Assembly (NCBI RefSeq): GCF_009930815.1
Contig: NZ_CP022222.1
Coordinates: 6,180,501 to 6,244,500 of the forward strand
DNA from: Bradyrhizobium sp. CCBAU 051011
GTDB lineage: Bacteria; Pseudomonadota; Alphaproteobacteria; Rhizobiales; Xanthobacteraceae
DNA: 64,000 bases
Direction of reading: 5' to 3'
The notes below the pieces were generated by a model, which saw nothing but the letters and a program-made list of their open reading frames with translations, searched no databases and had not been told where the DNA came from. The first letter of the stretch is position 1; the number at the start of each line of letters is the position of its first letter. The translations under genes and the position numbers were made by a program. Shown here piece after piece: positions 51,043 through 60,244 of the stretch.

Positions 51043-52494
51043 CTAGATCGGATAATGCTGCGGTCCGGTCTCGATCGTGATCCAGCGCAATTCCGTGAAT
51101 TCGGCGATGCCGGCCTTGCCGCCGAAGCGGCCGTAGCCTGACGCCTTGACGCCGCCGAACGGCATCTGCGCCTCGTCATGAACGGTCGGACCGTTGACAT
51201 GGCAGATGCCGGAGTCGATCCGCTTGGCGACCTCGAATGCGCGGGCGATGTCGCGGCCGAACACGGCGGCCGACAGGCCATACTCGGTGTCGTTGGCGAC
51301 GCGAACGGCTTCGTCCACGCCGTTGACGCGCACGACAGAGACCACCGGACCGAACGACTCCTCGCCATAGATGCGCATCGACGAGTTGACGCCGTCGATC
51401 ACGGTCGCCGACATCAGCGTGCCCTCGCTGCGTCCGCCGGCAACGACCTTGGCGCCCTTGCTGACGGCGTCGTTGATCAAGGCCTGGATGCGGGCCGCCG
51501 CATCGGTGCCGATCAGCGATCCCAGCGGCGCATTGCCCTTGCGCGGATCGGCCGCGACCAGCGATCCGGCTTTCGCCGCGAGCCTGGTCACGAATGCGTC
51601 GGCGATCTTCTCGTCGACGACGAGGCGCTCCGTCGACATGCAGATCTGGCCCTGGTTCATGAAGGCGCCGAAGGCTGCGGCGGCTACCGCTGCGTCGATA
51701 TCGGCATCGTCGAGCACGATCATCGGCGCCTTGCCGCCGAGTTCGAGTAGCGCCGGCTTCAGATACTTCGCCGCCACCTGCGCGATGATGCGGCCGACGC
51801 GGGTCGAGCCGGTGAAATTGACGCGGCGCACGGCGGGATGGCCGATCAGCATTTCGATCAGGGCAGGGGCATCTTCCGGCGCGTTGGTGATGACGTTGAG
51901 CACGCCCGGCGGCAGGCCGGCGTCGCGCAGGCATTCGGCGATCAGCCGGTGGGTGCCCGGGCAGATCTCGGAGGCCTTCAGCACCACGGTGTTGCCGCAG
52001 GCCAGCGGCAGCGCAATGGCGCGCACGCCGAGAATGACCGGTGCGTTCCACGGCGCCATGCTCAGCACCACGCCCGCCGGCTGGCGCACGGCCATGGCGA
52101 TGCAGCCCGGCTTGTCCGAGGGAATGACCTCGCCCGCAATCTGCGTGGTCATGGCGGCGGCTTCGCGCAACATGCCGGCGGCAAGGTGGACGTTGAAGCC
52201 GGCCCAGCCCGCGGTCGCGCCGGTTTCTGCTGCCATCAGCTCGATGAACTGCGGCGCCTTCGACGCCAGCAGATCGGCAGCCTTCAGCAGGATCGCGCGC
52301 CTTGCGTTCGGGCCGGTGGCGGACCATGCGGGGAAAGCGGCCGCGGCGGTGTCGGCCGCGCGCTTCGCATCCGCGATCTGGGCTGCCGCAGCGCGGCTTG
52401 CGACATCACCCGTGACGGGGTTGAGCCGATCGAACGTCGCGCCGTTTGACGCCGGGACATCCTTGCTCTCGAGCAGCAGCGTGATTTCGTGCAT
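51043..52494 (-). CDS. Aldehyde dehydrogenase (vanillin/salicylaldehyde dehydrogenase-like)
   Basis: 483 residues with the catalytic Asn150 (APWNAP), Glu251 (LELGGKAP) and Cys285 (NQGQICMSTER) of the NAD(P)-dependent superfamily. The MNQGQICMST segment and the short C-terminus (FTELRWITIE) resemble aromatic aldehyde dehydrogenases such as vanillin and salicylaldehyde dehydrogenase. It is last in a liv-type ABC transporter operon, 24 bp after the LivF-like gene, so it probably oxidises an aldehyde derived from the imported compound, perhaps an aromatic acid precursor. Substrate is not determined. Confidence 0.85.
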   Translation of the reverse strand: MHEITLLLESKDVPASNGATFDRLNPVTGDVASRAAAAQIADAKRAADTAAAAFPAWSATGPNARRAILLKAADLLASKAPQFIELMAAETGATAGWAGFNVHLAAGMLREAAAMTTQIAGEVIPSDKPGCIAMAVRQPAGVVLSMAPWNAPVILGVRAIALPLACGNTVVLKASEICPGTHRLIAECLRDAGLPPGVLNVITNAPEDAPALIEMLIGHPAVRRVNFTGSTRVGRIIAQVAAKYLKPALLELGGKAPMIVLDDADIDAAVAAAAFGAFMNQGQICMSTERLVVDEKIADAFVTRLAAKAGSLVAADPRKGNAPLGSLIGTDAAARIQALINDAVSKGAKVVAGGRSEGTLMSATVIDGVNSSMRIYGEESFGPVVSVVRVNGVDEAVRVANDTEYGLSAAVFGRDIARAFEVAKRIDSGICHVNGPTVHDEAQMPFGGVKASGYGRFGGKAGIAEFTELRWITIETGPQHYPI

Positions 52495-52518
52495 GACATT
52501 CTCCTTCGGGCGGTGGCG

Positions 52519-53256
52519 TTACGATGACGGTGTGGCGGTGGCCGGCGGCACGCCGCCGAGATAGGCCCGCTGGACGGCGGGATCGGACTTCAGATGATCG
52601 GCGCTGCCGTGGCCGACGATGATGCCGTTTTCGAGCACATAGCCGCGGTCGGCGATCCGCAAGCTTTCCTGCGCGTTCTGCTCGACGAGCAGCAATCCGA
52701 CGCCGGCCTCGCGTACCCGCAGCAGGGTGGCGAACAATTCCTGCACCATGGCAGGCGAGAGACCGAGCGACGGCTCGTCGAGCAGCAGAATATCCGGATT
52801 GGACATCAGGGCGCGGCCGATCGCGAGCATCTGCTGCTCGCCGCCGCTCATGGTGCGCGCGATCTGGGCGGCGCGTTCGCGCAGGCGCGGAAACAGCGAA
52901 AACACCTGCTCGCGCCGCGCCGCTTCGCCCTCGCGAGCGCGCTTTGGATTGGCGCCGAGCAGGAGGTTTTCCTTCACCGTCAGATCGCCGAAGATGCCGC
53001 GGCCCTCGGGCACCAGCGCCAGTCCGCTTTCGACGATGTCGTGCGGGGGAAGCACGGATATGTTACGGCCGCCGAGGCTCACCTGCTTGCCGGGCAGCGT
53101 ACGCACAACGCCTGCGATGGCTTTCAGGAGCGAGGTTTTGCCGGCGCCATTGGCGCCGAGGATCGTGACGATCTCGCCGCTGTTGACATGGAGCGCGACG
53201 CCGTCGAGCGCGCGGTGCAGGCCATAGGCGAGGCTGAGATTTTTGACCTCAAGCAT
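52519..53256 (-). CDS. Liv-type ABC transporter ATPase (LivF-like)
   Basis: 245 residues from ATG 53256 (MLEVKNLSL), the normal start for the family; a longer frame is ignored. Walker A GANGAGKTS, signature MSGGEQQMLAIGRAL, Walker B ILLLDEPSLGLSP, and the LivF-type LVPEGRGIFGDLTV. It overlaps the LivG-like gene by 8 bp. One of two ATPases of a hydrophobic-amino-acid-type uptake system. Confidence 0.93.
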   Translation of the reverse strand: MLEVKNLSLAYGLHRALDGVALHVNSGEIVTILGANGAGKTSLLKAIAGVVRTLPGKQVSLGGRNISVLPPHDIVESGLALVPEGRGIFGDLTVKENLLLGANPKRAREGEAARREQVFSLFPRLRERAAQIARTMSGGEQQMLAIGRALMSNPDILLLDEPSLGLSPAMVQELFATLLRVREAGVGLLLVEQNAQESLRIADRGYVLENGIIVGHGSADHLKSDPAVQRAYLGGVPPATATPSS

Positions 53257-53998
53257 CCGCAGCCACTCCGCCGAGGTAGGCCTTGACGACCGCGGCATCG
53301 CTCAACACGTCCGCGGTGGCACCCTCGGCAATCTTGCGTCCGCTGCTCATGACGATGCAGCGGTCGCACAGGGCGCGCACCGCAGCCATCACATGCTCGA
53401 CCAGCACGATGGTGATCCCTTCCGCCTTCAACGACCGGATCAGATCGATGCCGATTGCCAGCTCGGAGGGATTGAGGCCGGCGAGCCATTCGTCTAGCAG
53501 CAGCAATCGCGGCTTCGCGGCGAGGGCGCGCGCGAGTTCCAGGCGCTTGCGGTCGATATAGGTGAGGTCGGCCGCGGGCCGCCGGCCGTGCCCGGCAAGG
53601 CCGACGCGATCGAGCAGCGTATCGATCCGAAGCTCGGCTTCGGCGGCGGGCAGATGGGGTCTCTGGAACGCCAGCCCTGCCTTGATGTTCTCGTGGCAGT
53701 CCATGCCATCGAGCACGCGGACGAGCTGGAATGTCCGGGCAAGGCCAAGCCGCGCGATCCGGTACGACGCAAGGCCCGCGATGTTCTGGCCCATCAGGCG
53801 GATGGTGCCGGCATCGGGACGCAACACGCCCGATATCAGATTGAGCGCTGTCGTCTTGCCCGACCCGTTGGGACCGAGCAGGCCCATGATCTCGCCTTGT
53901 CCGACCGAAAAGCCGAGATCGTTCACCGCGACCAGCCCGCCGAACGCGCGCCGCAGGCCGTCGATTTCGAGCACGGTCGTTTGGGTGCCCTGGCTCAT
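53249..53998 (-). CDS. Liv-type ABC transporter ATPase (LivG-like)
   Basis: 249 residues from ATG 53998. Walker A GPNGSGKTT, the LivG-type segment FQLVRVLDGM and the Walker B LLLLDEWLAGLNPSE, in which the usual catalytic EP is EW, as seen in other LivG proteins. The signature region reads ADLTYIDRKRLELARALA; the expected LSGGQ is degenerate, a known trait of the LivG side (often LPYGxQR). The open frame continues upstream through the permease gene in another frame but is not coding. It overlaps the LivM-like gene by 4 bp. Confidence 0.9.
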   Translation of the reverse strand: MSQGTQTTVLEIDGLRRAFGGLVAVNDLGFSVGQGEIMGLLGPNGSGKTTALNLISGVLRPDAGTIRLMGQNIAGLASYRIARLGLARTFQLVRVLDGMDCHENIKAGLAFQRPHLPAAEAELRIDTLLDRVGLAGHGRRPAADLTYIDRKRLELARALAAKPRLLLLDEWLAGLNPSELAIGIDLIRSLKAEGITIVLVEHVMAAVRALCDRCIVMSSGRKIAEGATADVLSDAAVVKAYLGGVAADA

Positions 53999-54939
53999 GC
54001 GGCTACCCGTTGCGTGGTTTTGCCGGCAGACGTCGTCGACAGCTTCTCGAACAATCCGGCCACGCCCCGCGGCAGCATGTAGACGATCAACAGGAAGATG
54101 CAGCCGAGGATGATCGTGAACGTGTTGGGAAAGCGCGCGCTCAACAGTTCGAACAGCAGCGTCAGCGGCACGGCGCCGAGCACCGGCCCCCACAGCCGGT
54201 GCGCGCCGCCGAGCAGCGCCATGATCAGCACCTGAAACGAGATCATCGAATTGAAGGCGATCGACGGCTCGATATAGGTCCAGCGCGGCGCCATGATCGC
54301 GCCGACCAGCGTCATGACCGTGGCGCTGATCGTGAACAGGGCGACTTTTGCGAAGGTGGTATTGATCCCGCAATGCTTTGCGACGGTCTCGTCCTCGCCG
54401 ATCACGCGCAGCGCAAAGCCTAAGCGCGAGCGCGCGATCAGCCAGCCCAGCAGGAACACCGCGGCGGTCAGCACCAGCAACTGCCAGTAAATATCGGCCT
54501 GGGTGATGTTGACGAAGACATAGCGTCCGAGCACGCGCGACTTGTTGACCTCGAACCAGACCACGAGCTGGCGGATCAGCTCGGTGAGACCAAAGGTAAA
54601 GATGACGAAGTAGACGCCGCTCAGGCGCAGCGTCGACAGCCCGACGATGGCGGCGACAATGGCGCCGAGCGCCGCGGCGGTCAGCAGCACCAGCGGCCAG
54701 GGCAGGATTTCGCCGAGCACCGCGACGGTATAAGCCCCGACGCCAAAGAAGGCGGTCGTGGCCAGCGAGACATAGCGGGTGGGCCCTGAGAACATACCCC
54801 AGGCCGTCGCCAGCACGGTGTATTGCAGCAGGCTGATGGCAAGCGCGAGATAGTAGGCGTTGCCGAGACGGGGGACGAAGGCCAGCAGCGCGATTGCTGC
54901 CAGCGAAAGGAAGCCGAAGCCAGCGATACGCGCGCTCAT
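53995..54939 (-). CDS. Liv-type ABC transporter permease (LivM-like)
   Basis: 314 residues with eight to ten hydrophobic segments and the LivM motif RSRLGFALRVIGEDETVAKH-like region, in which the ExxA-type contact with the ATPase lies. It overlaps neighbours on both sides by 4 bp. It forms the membrane channel with the LivH-like protein. Confidence 0.92.
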   Translation of the reverse strand: MSARIAGFGFLSLAAIALLAFVPRLGNAYYLALAISLLQYTVLATAWGMFSGPTRYVSLATTAFFGVGAYTVAVLGEILPWPLVLLTAAALGAIVAAIVGLSTLRLSGVYFVIFTFGLTELIRQLVVWFEVNKSRVLGRYVFVNITQADIYWQLLVLTAAVFLLGWLIARSRLGFALRVIGEDETVAKHCGINTTFAKVALFTISATVMTLVGAIMAPRWTYIEPSIAFNSMISFQVLIMALLGGAHRLWGPVLGAVPLTLLFELLSARFPNTFTIILGCIFLLIVYMLPRGVAGLFEKLSTTSAGKTTQRVAA

Positions 54940-55805
54940 CGCGTCGCCCTGCCAAACAGGCCGGCCGGCTTCACCAGCAGCACGGCGAGAAACAGCGCGA
55001 AATTCACCGCAAGCGTAAGCCCGGGATCGACATAGGAGGCAACCAGCGCCTCGCTGAGGCCAAGCGCCAGCCCCGCGATCAGGCAGCCCAGCATGTTGCC
55101 GACGCCGCCCATCACCACGACGATCAACGCTTTCATGGTGAAGACCACGCCGGATGATGCGCTGAAGGTGAGGAATGTGCTGACCAGCACGCCGGCCGCG
55201 GCGACCAGCGCGCCGCCGAGCGCAAAGGTCAGGGCGGACGCCTGCGGCACATTGATGGCGACAAGCTGGGCCGCGAAGGGATCGACGGCAACCGCGCGTA
55301 TCGCCGTGCCGGCGCGGGTGCGTGTCAGCGCGGCATAGAGCGCGAGCCCAAGCACGATGGTGATGCCAAGCGCGGTGAGGCGGTTGGCGGCGACCGTCTC
55401 ACCGAGAAACTGCACCGGGAAGGCCAGGAACGAATAGCTGTAATAGGCTCCGCCGAACAGTGCCAGCATCGAGCCCTGAATGACGAAGGTGAGCCCGAAG
55501 GTAGCGAGAATGCTGTCGACCTCGAGCGCGTCGCGGTTCGGCGCGCGGCGCACCAGCGGGGTCAGCAGTATCTTGTAGATCGCAAAATTGAGCACGAAGG
55601 CGAGGGGAACGACCAGCGCCAGTCCGACAAAGGGACTGACGGCCCAGCCCGTGAACAGCCAGTGCGATGCAAAGGCGGCGGCGATCAGGAACTCGCCGTA
55701 GGATAGGTTCATGATGCGCGCAACGCCGTACTGGAGCGTGAGCCCCATGGCGATGAGCGCATACATGCCGCCCAGCATCAGGCCGGTCAGAATGGCGTTG
55801 GTCAT
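54936..55805 (-). CDS. Liv-type ABC transporter permease (LivH-like)
   Basis: 289 residues from ATG 55805 (MTNAILTGLMLGGMYALIAM); an upstream extension in frame is rejected because it is Arg/Ser-rich and overlaps the substrate-binding gene region. The LivH pattern is visible: IMNLSYGEFLIAAAF, TRTRAGTAIRAVAVDPFAA and KALIVVVMGGVGNMLGC. It lies 31 bp after the substrate-binding gene and overlaps the LivM-like gene by 4 bp. Confidence 0.92.
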   Translation of the reverse strand: MTNAILTGLMLGGMYALIAMGLTLQYGVARIMNLSYGEFLIAAAFASHWLFTGWAVSPFVGLALVVPLAFVLNFAIYKILLTPLVRRAPNRDALEVDSILATFGLTFVIQGSMLALFGGAYYSYSFLAFPVQFLGETVAANRLTALGITIVLGLALYAALTRTRAGTAIRAVAVDPFAAQLVAINVPQASALTFALGGALVAAAGVLVSTFLTFSASSGVVFTMKALIVVVMGGVGNMLGCLIAGLALGLSEALVASYVDPGLTLAVNFALFLAVLLVKPAGLFGRATR

Positions 55806-55836
55806 GGCTTGGCCGGCCGCCTCGCTGTCTTGAACG

Positions 55837-57063
55837 TTACGGCGCCACCCACGCCGGCTTCGGCACGATCGCTTTGCGCGCGCCTTCGTTGCCGGCCGGC
55901 GCGATGCCGTAGAACTCGCCATCCTGCCACTGGCCGACCCACCAGTAGCGCGTCGGCATGTTGTTCTCGAGCTTGACCTTGCCGATCACGGTGTCGAATG
56001 AGCCGGTCTGCAGATCCTTGATGACAGCGGCGCGGTCGACCTTGCCGACGCGTTCGATCGCCTGCTGCAGCATCTGCAGGCTCGCATAAGTCACCGCGCT
56101 CGCCCAGCGGTCCGGCTCGGCGCCGTTGGCGGCGGAGGCCTTGTGGCGAGCGAGGTAGTCCTTGATCGCCGGACTGTCGCCGCTCCAGCCGCCGATGCCC
56201 ATCACGCCTTCGGTGTTCTTGCCGAACTTTTGCTTGTAGAGCGGGAAGGCGGTGCCGACGCCGGTATAGAACACTTTTGGATTGAGGCCTGCGATGCGCG
56301 ATTGCTCGGTCAGCGCCAGCGTATCCGGCGGGTAGCTGAAGGCGATGAAGACATCGGGATTGAGCGCCTTGATCTCGTTGACGATCGGCGCCAGGTCTTG
56401 CGTGCCGATCGGATAGGTCTTGTCGTAGGCGAGTTTGAACTTCGCATTGGTGAGCGCCGGCCGCGCCGCCCCGGACAGATCGATGCCAAAACCGTCGGCG
56501 ATGCTGACCATCGCCACCGTGTCGCCGATCTTCTTTTCGTCACGCAATTTGTTCAAGAGTTCGACCAGCGATTTGGCGGCATCCGCTGACGTGCCGAGCA
56601 GCCAGAAACTGTTGGGCCAGCGCTTGGCGAGTTCCGGCGCGCGATCGGTCACGGCGGTTGCGGCGAGGTGCGGATAACCTTCGCGGTTCAGCGTCGGTCC
56701 AACAGCCAGATTAAGGCCGGTGCCCCAGGGCGGCAGAATGAAATCGACCTTGTCCTGGTTGATCAACCGCTCGAGCGCGCGCACGGCCTCTTCGGCGTTG
56801 GAGCGGTCGTCATATTGCACCACCTCGATCGGGACGCGCTTGTCGCCGAGCTTGATACCACCGGCGGCATTCACTTCCTTCACCCACAATTCGTAGTTGG
56901 GAATGGTGGTGACGGCGGCGCCGCCGGTATTGGGGCCGGTGCGCGAGATCGCGTAGCCGATCTTGATCGAGGTTTGCGCTTCGGCGATGGCGGCGAGGCC
57001 GATGGTGGCGGCGCAAGTTGCGGCCGCCAGCAAGGCGGCACGGCGCGTCAAAAATGTCGTCAT
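55837..57063 (-). CDS. Liv-type ABC transporter substrate-binding protein
   Basis: 408 residues, family 5 periplasmic binding protein with a Sec signal peptide (residues 1-29, ending AIAEA before QTSIKIGYAISRTGPNTGG). The usual VVQYDDRSNAEEAVRALERLI and WGTGLNLAV segments follow. It is the first gene of the liv-type operon. Ligand specificity cannot be read, but the terminal aldehyde dehydrogenase suggests an aromatic or other carboxylic compound rather than an amino acid. Confidence 0.9.
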   Translation of the reverse strand: MTTFLTRRAALLAAATCAATIGLAAIAEAQTSIKIGYAISRTGPNTGGAAVTTIPNYELWVKEVNAAGGIKLGDKRVPIEVVQYDDRSNAEEAVRALERLINQDKVDFILPPWGTGLNLAVGPTLNREGYPHLAATAVTDRAPELAKRWPNSFWLLGTSADAAKSLVELLNKLRDEKKIGDTVAMVSIADGFGIDLSGAARPALTNAKFKLAYDKTYPIGTQDLAPIVNEIKALNPDVFIAFSYPPDTLALTEQSRIAGLNPKVFYTGVGTAFPLYKQKFGKNTEGVMGIGGWSGDSPAIKDYLARHKASAANGAEPDRWASAVTYASLQMLQQAIERVGKVDRAAVIKDLQTGSFDTVIGKVKLENNMPTRYWWVGQWQDGEFYGIAPAGNEGARKAIVPKPAWVAP

Positions 57064-57232
57064 GTTCTCCTCCCGGGTGATGCGACCGGCGCCATTGAAC
57101 TGGCGCTCATGATCGTCCTGACGTTAGGGGACGTTCCGGGAGGCTTGGAATTGGACGAAGCCGGGGAAAGATTGTACTTTTCTGGCAAACGCCCCGGTTC
57201 ACTGGCGGCGGATTGTCTCAGGAGGCGGGGGC

Positions 57233-58144
57233 ATGTCGGTATCACCAGGACTGAATGGACTGCCGGTCGGCATCGCACTGGCGGTGCGTGCGGAGGCATT
57301 TTCGGCGGCGCTGGCGGCCAGATCTTGGGTGATCCGCCAGAGGTCCGAGCGGCGGGCGCATCTGTTGCTGCTGCAATCGGATTGTGGCCGTGCATCCTGG
57401 CACGGGACCAGTGTTGCGATGGAAGCGCCGACGCTGCTTTGGCTGCCAGGCAGCACCGATGCGACGATCGAAGTGGGTCCCGGCGCGGACGGCTTCCTGC
57501 TATCGGTCGACGACGATTTCCTGATCAAGATTATTGCCGGCACGGCCGAGGCGCTGCATCTGCGCAGGACCACCGAGCGCGTCGCGCTGATATCAGGCGA
57601 AGCGCTTCCGCCCTCTCTGGATACGGTCGCCGAATCGTGCCGGGCCATCGTGGCTGAGCTGCGTGCGCCCGGCTTTGGCGGCGCGACACTGATCTCTTCG
57701 CATCTGCTTCTGCTATGCCTGCAGCTCTGGCGGCTCAGCGCCTCGCATGACGAGCGTCACGAGGTTGCGGCGCGCGGCGGCGGTCCGGCGCTGGTTGGCA
57801 ATTTCCTGCAAATGGTCGAACTGCATTACCGCGACGGCTGGCCGGTGGCGCGCTATGCGGACGCGCTCGGCGTCACGTCCGACAAGCTGCATGCGCATTG
57901 CCAGCGCGAGAAAAGCTGTGGCCCGCGCGCGATCATTCACGAGCGCCTGGTCCGCGAAGCCTGCACGCGCCTGCAGCAGCTCGATCTTCCCGTCGAGCAG
58001 ATCGGATACGGATTGGGTTTTCGCGATCCGGCTTATTTCAACCGCTTCTTCCGCAAGTACCGCGGCGCATCGCCGGGAAACTATCGCCGGCAGATAAGGC
58101 TCGAGCACGCACGCAGCGGTCCGTCCTATGCGGCGTGGCCATGA
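57233..58144 (+). CDS. AraC-family transcriptional regulator
   Basis: 303 residues from ATG 57233 with AGGAGG in front. The C-terminal 100 residues contain both AraC helix-turn-helix units (VARYADALGVTSDKLHAHCQ, key residues, and LPVEQIGYGLGFRDPAYFNRFF) ending in RGASPGNYR. The N-terminal cupin-like ligand domain has HGTSVAMEAPTLLWLPG. It is divergent from the liv-type/aldehyde dehydrogenase operon (169 bp between starts) and is its probable activator. Confidence 0.92.
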   Translation: MSVSPGLNGLPVGIALAVRAEAFSAALAARSWVIRQRSERRAHLLLLQSDCGRASWHGTSVAMEAPTLLWLPGSTDATIEVGPGADGFLLSVDDDFLIKIIAGTAEALHLRRTTERVALISGEALPPSLDTVAESCRAIVAELRAPGFGGATLISSHLLLLCLQLWRLSASHDERHEVAARGGGPALVGNFLQMVELHYRDGWPVARYADALGVTSDKLHAHCQREKSCGPRAIIHERLVREACTRLQQLDLPVEQIGYGLGFRDPAYFNRFFRKYRGASPGNYRRQIRLEHARSGPSYAAWP

Positions 58145-58168
58145 GTACGCTGGTGTTAAGCGGCTGTG

Positions 58169-58600
58169 TCAGCGCCAGTATAAGCGGATGCTGACATAGA
58201 CAATGGCGAGGCAGGCAAAGATCAGCGCCACCGGAAGCCGTGGTTTGGTCTGAGGTCCGGATGCGGCAGGTTTGGGCCGCGGCGGCGGCCGTCGGAACGC
58301 TGTGACGTTGCCTGCCTCCTTGACCGGCTCGGCCGCGCGCGAAGGCAGCTCGGGCGGCGTTCCGGAGCCGCCCATCTCGGCATAATAGCTCTTGTACATG
58401 AGCTGGATGGTGGCCTCGGACGCGTCCGCCTCGGTCATCCTCGCCAACAATTGCCGGTAGCCCTCGAGAAAGCTTTGCGCCTCGGCGGGCAGGGCGGAGA
58501 AGCCGTTAAGCTTGGCCAGCATTTTCCAGGTCGCGAAATCTGCCCTCGCGCGGGTATCGGCGCGTCGCGCAATCAACATATCGGCAGCTTTTGTCGCCAT
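58169..58600 (-). CDS. Hypothetical protein with C-terminal membrane segment
   Basis: 143 residues. The N-terminal half is helical and charged, the middle is Pro/Arg-rich (RRPPPRPKPAASGP), and the last 20 residues form one membrane segment (LPVALIFACLAIVYVSIRLY), so it is probably tail-anchored. I do not recognise the family. It lies 40 bp after the M50 protease gene on the same strand and may be cotranscribed with it. Its stop is 24 bp from that of the convergent AraC gene. Confidence 0.65.
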   Translation of the reverse strand: MATKAADMLIARRADTRARADFATWKMLAKLNGFSALPAEAQSFLEGYRQLLARMTEADASEATIQLMYKSYYAEMGGSGTPPELPSRAAEPVKEAGNVTAFRRPPPRPKPAASGPQTKPRLPVALIFACLAIVYVSIRLYWR

Positions 58601-58640
58601 GGCCCGGGTCGGTTCTTCCCTGTGTTGTTCTATCTGAAGA

Positions 58641-59321
58641 TTAAGCGTTGCCGGTGATGAAGAGAAGCGCGCTCATCACATATCCGATAAGAGTCCGCAG
58701 TATCGCCGAAATAACATCAAGATTTAGGCCGAGCTGCGTCCCGATGACGGGAAGCAGGATCAAAAGACCGAGCAGGATCAGCATCCCGTACGGTTCCACG
58801 CGCGACAGCGGGTAAGCCAGCACCCGCGGCAGCAGCCCGACGGCGACCCGGCCGCCATCCAGCGGCGGGATCGGCATCATGTTGAAGATCGCCAGCACGA
58901 TATTGAAGAAGAACATGTTTTTGAGGTTGTCCGCGGTCCATTTGGCGGCGTCTGCCGGCACCAGCGGCATGGCATGGAAGGCAAACGCTGCGATCGTCGC
59001 CAGGACGATGTTGGTGGCGGGGCCGGCCAGCGCCACCCAGACCATGTCGAGCCGGGGATGGTTAAGGTTTCGGAAATTCACCGGGACCGGCTTGGCGTAG
59101 CCGAACAGGAACGGCGAATGCGCCAGCAGCAGCACGCCCGGCAGAATCACGGTCCCGAACGGATCGATATGCTTGAAAGGGTTGAAGCTGACCCGGCCAA
59201 GCTGCCAGGCGGTATTATCGCCGAGTTTGTATGCCACGAAGGCGTGCGCGGCCTCGTGGAAGGTGATGGCGATCAGGACGGGGAGCACCCAGACCGAAAT
59301 GCCGTAGAGCGTGATGTTCAA
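58641..59321 (-). CDS. Site-2-protease-type M50 zinc metalloprotease
   Basis: 226 residues, about six membrane segments. The active-site helix has HEAAHAF (HExxH, about residues 22-28) and the distal metal ligand lies in MMPIPPLDGGR. There is no PDZ domain, so it is the short type common in bacteria rather than RseP. It cleaves membrane proteins within the bilayer; the target is unknown. No regulator or anti-sigma factor is next to it. Confidence 0.9.
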   Translation of the reverse strand: MNITLYGISVWVLPVLIAITFHEAAHAFVAYKLGDNTAWQLGRVSFNPFKHIDPFGTVILPGVLLLAHSPFLFGYAKPVPVNFRNLNHPRLDMVWVALAGPATNIVLATIAAFAFHAMPLVPADAAKWTADNLKNMFFFNIVLAIFNMMPIPPLDGGRVAVGLLPRVLAYPLSRVEPYGMLILLGLLILLPVIGTQLGLNLDVISAILRTLIGYVMSALLFITGNA

Positions 59322-59371
59322 GCGGTCTGCCCCGGTTTGCGCGTCGAAGCCGCTAGCCTAGCACGCCCGCG

Positions 59372-59764
59372 TCACTGGGGAACCGTCTCCTGATATTGCG
59401 GCAGGCCGTCATCAAGCCGCACCCACGCCATCTTTTCCGAGACCCAGATGTGCTCAGTCGGCGCAAAGGCGTTGCGGTCGTCGAAGGCGGCGAGCGCCAC
59501 GCCGACGACGGTGCCGTTGGTGCGCCGGGAAAACAGCCTTGTCCCGCAAACCCTGCAGAATACCCGGTCGAGCGCTTCCGACGACGGATAGCGCGCGGTA
59601 TCACCCGAGACGGTCAAATTCCGCTGGTCGAACAGCGCACGGGCAAAGAACGGCGAGCCCATCGCCTTCTGGCAGTTGCGGCAATGGCAGATCCGGACGT
59701 TGACCGGCTCGCCCTCGGTCTTGAACCTGACCGCGCCACACAGGCATCCGCCTTCTCTGGTCAT
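59372..59764 (-). CDS. GFA/CENP-V-fold zinc protein
   Basis: 130 residues from ATG 59764 (MTREGGCLCGAVRF). The zinc-binding cysteines of the GFA family are present: CLCGAV, CHCRNCQK and CRVCGTRLF. The family was named for glutathione-dependent formaldehyde activation, but most members, including this one, have no established function. It is a single gene between the protease and the RidA gene. Confidence 0.9.
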   Translation of the reverse strand: MTREGGCLCGAVRFKTEGEPVNVRICHCRNCQKAMGSPFFARALFDQRNLTVSGDTARYPSSEALDRVFCRVCGTRLFSRRTNGTVVGVALAAFDDRNAFAPTEHIWVSEKMAWVRLDDGLPQYQETVPQ

Positions 59765-59819
59765 TGTGTCTCCGCGGCTGCATTCACCGTTCTGGCGGTT
59801 GATATCCTGGTGAGACCCG

Positions 59820-60209
59820 TCACGCCTCGGCAATGGCTTCTATTTCCAATAGCCAGGCTTCGTCGAAAATGCCTGCAATGATAACGGTGAGCGCGGGGGC
59901 GTGCCCACCCAAAGCCTCCTGTCGCGCTTGACGGTTTTCGAGCGCGTATTTTCTGTCGGACAGGAAGATCGTAACCTTCACCAGATTGCCGATCGTCATG
60001 TCTGCGGCTTCGAGCTGTGCAAGGACGTTGGCCCATACAAGCTTCGCTTGTTCAGCAAAGCTGTCCGGCACCGCGCCGCCGCGAGCCATGGGAATCTGAC
60101 CGCTGATGTAAAGCCGCCGGATGCTGTTCGTTGTTTCCACGGCCTGGGAATAACCGCCGACCGCCTCAGGGGCTGACTCGGCGTTTATCGATCGAAGTTT
60201 CAACGGCAT
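59820..60209 (-). CDS. RidA/YjgF-family enamine/imine deaminase
   Basis: 129 residues from ATG 60209, the usual RidA length. Family segments visible: GGYSQAVETTNSIRRLYISGQIP, AKLVWANVLAQLEAADMT with VKVTIFL, and ALTVIIAGIFDEAWLLEIEAIA; the usual catalytic Arg before the GLP/VAG motif is not present in its standard place (the segment reads HAPALTVIIAG). Such divergent RidA proteins may have altered function. It is the last gene of the sugar-acid operon, 35 bp after an SDR gene. Confidence 0.85.
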   Translation of the reverse strand: MPLKLRSINAESAPEAVGGYSQAVETTNSIRRLYISGQIPMARGGAVPDSFAEQAKLVWANVLAQLEAADMTIGNLVKVTIFLSDRKYALENRQARQEALGGHAPALTVIIAGIFDEAWLLEIEAIAEA

Positions 60210-60244
60210 TGTTTCTGGTCCAGCTATTTGCAGCCGTCGGTCGG

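Noticed and set aside
53249..53998. LivG-like ATPase considered defective because LSGGQ is missing
   Set aside because: A degenerate signature is usual for the LivG partner, Walker A is intact, and the surrounding operon is complete.
53249..54955. A 568-codon frame that would fuse a LivM-like and a LivG-like protein
   Set aside because: The first half is an out-of-frame reading of the permease gene at 53995-54939. The ATPase starts at ATG 53998 with a normal family N-terminus.
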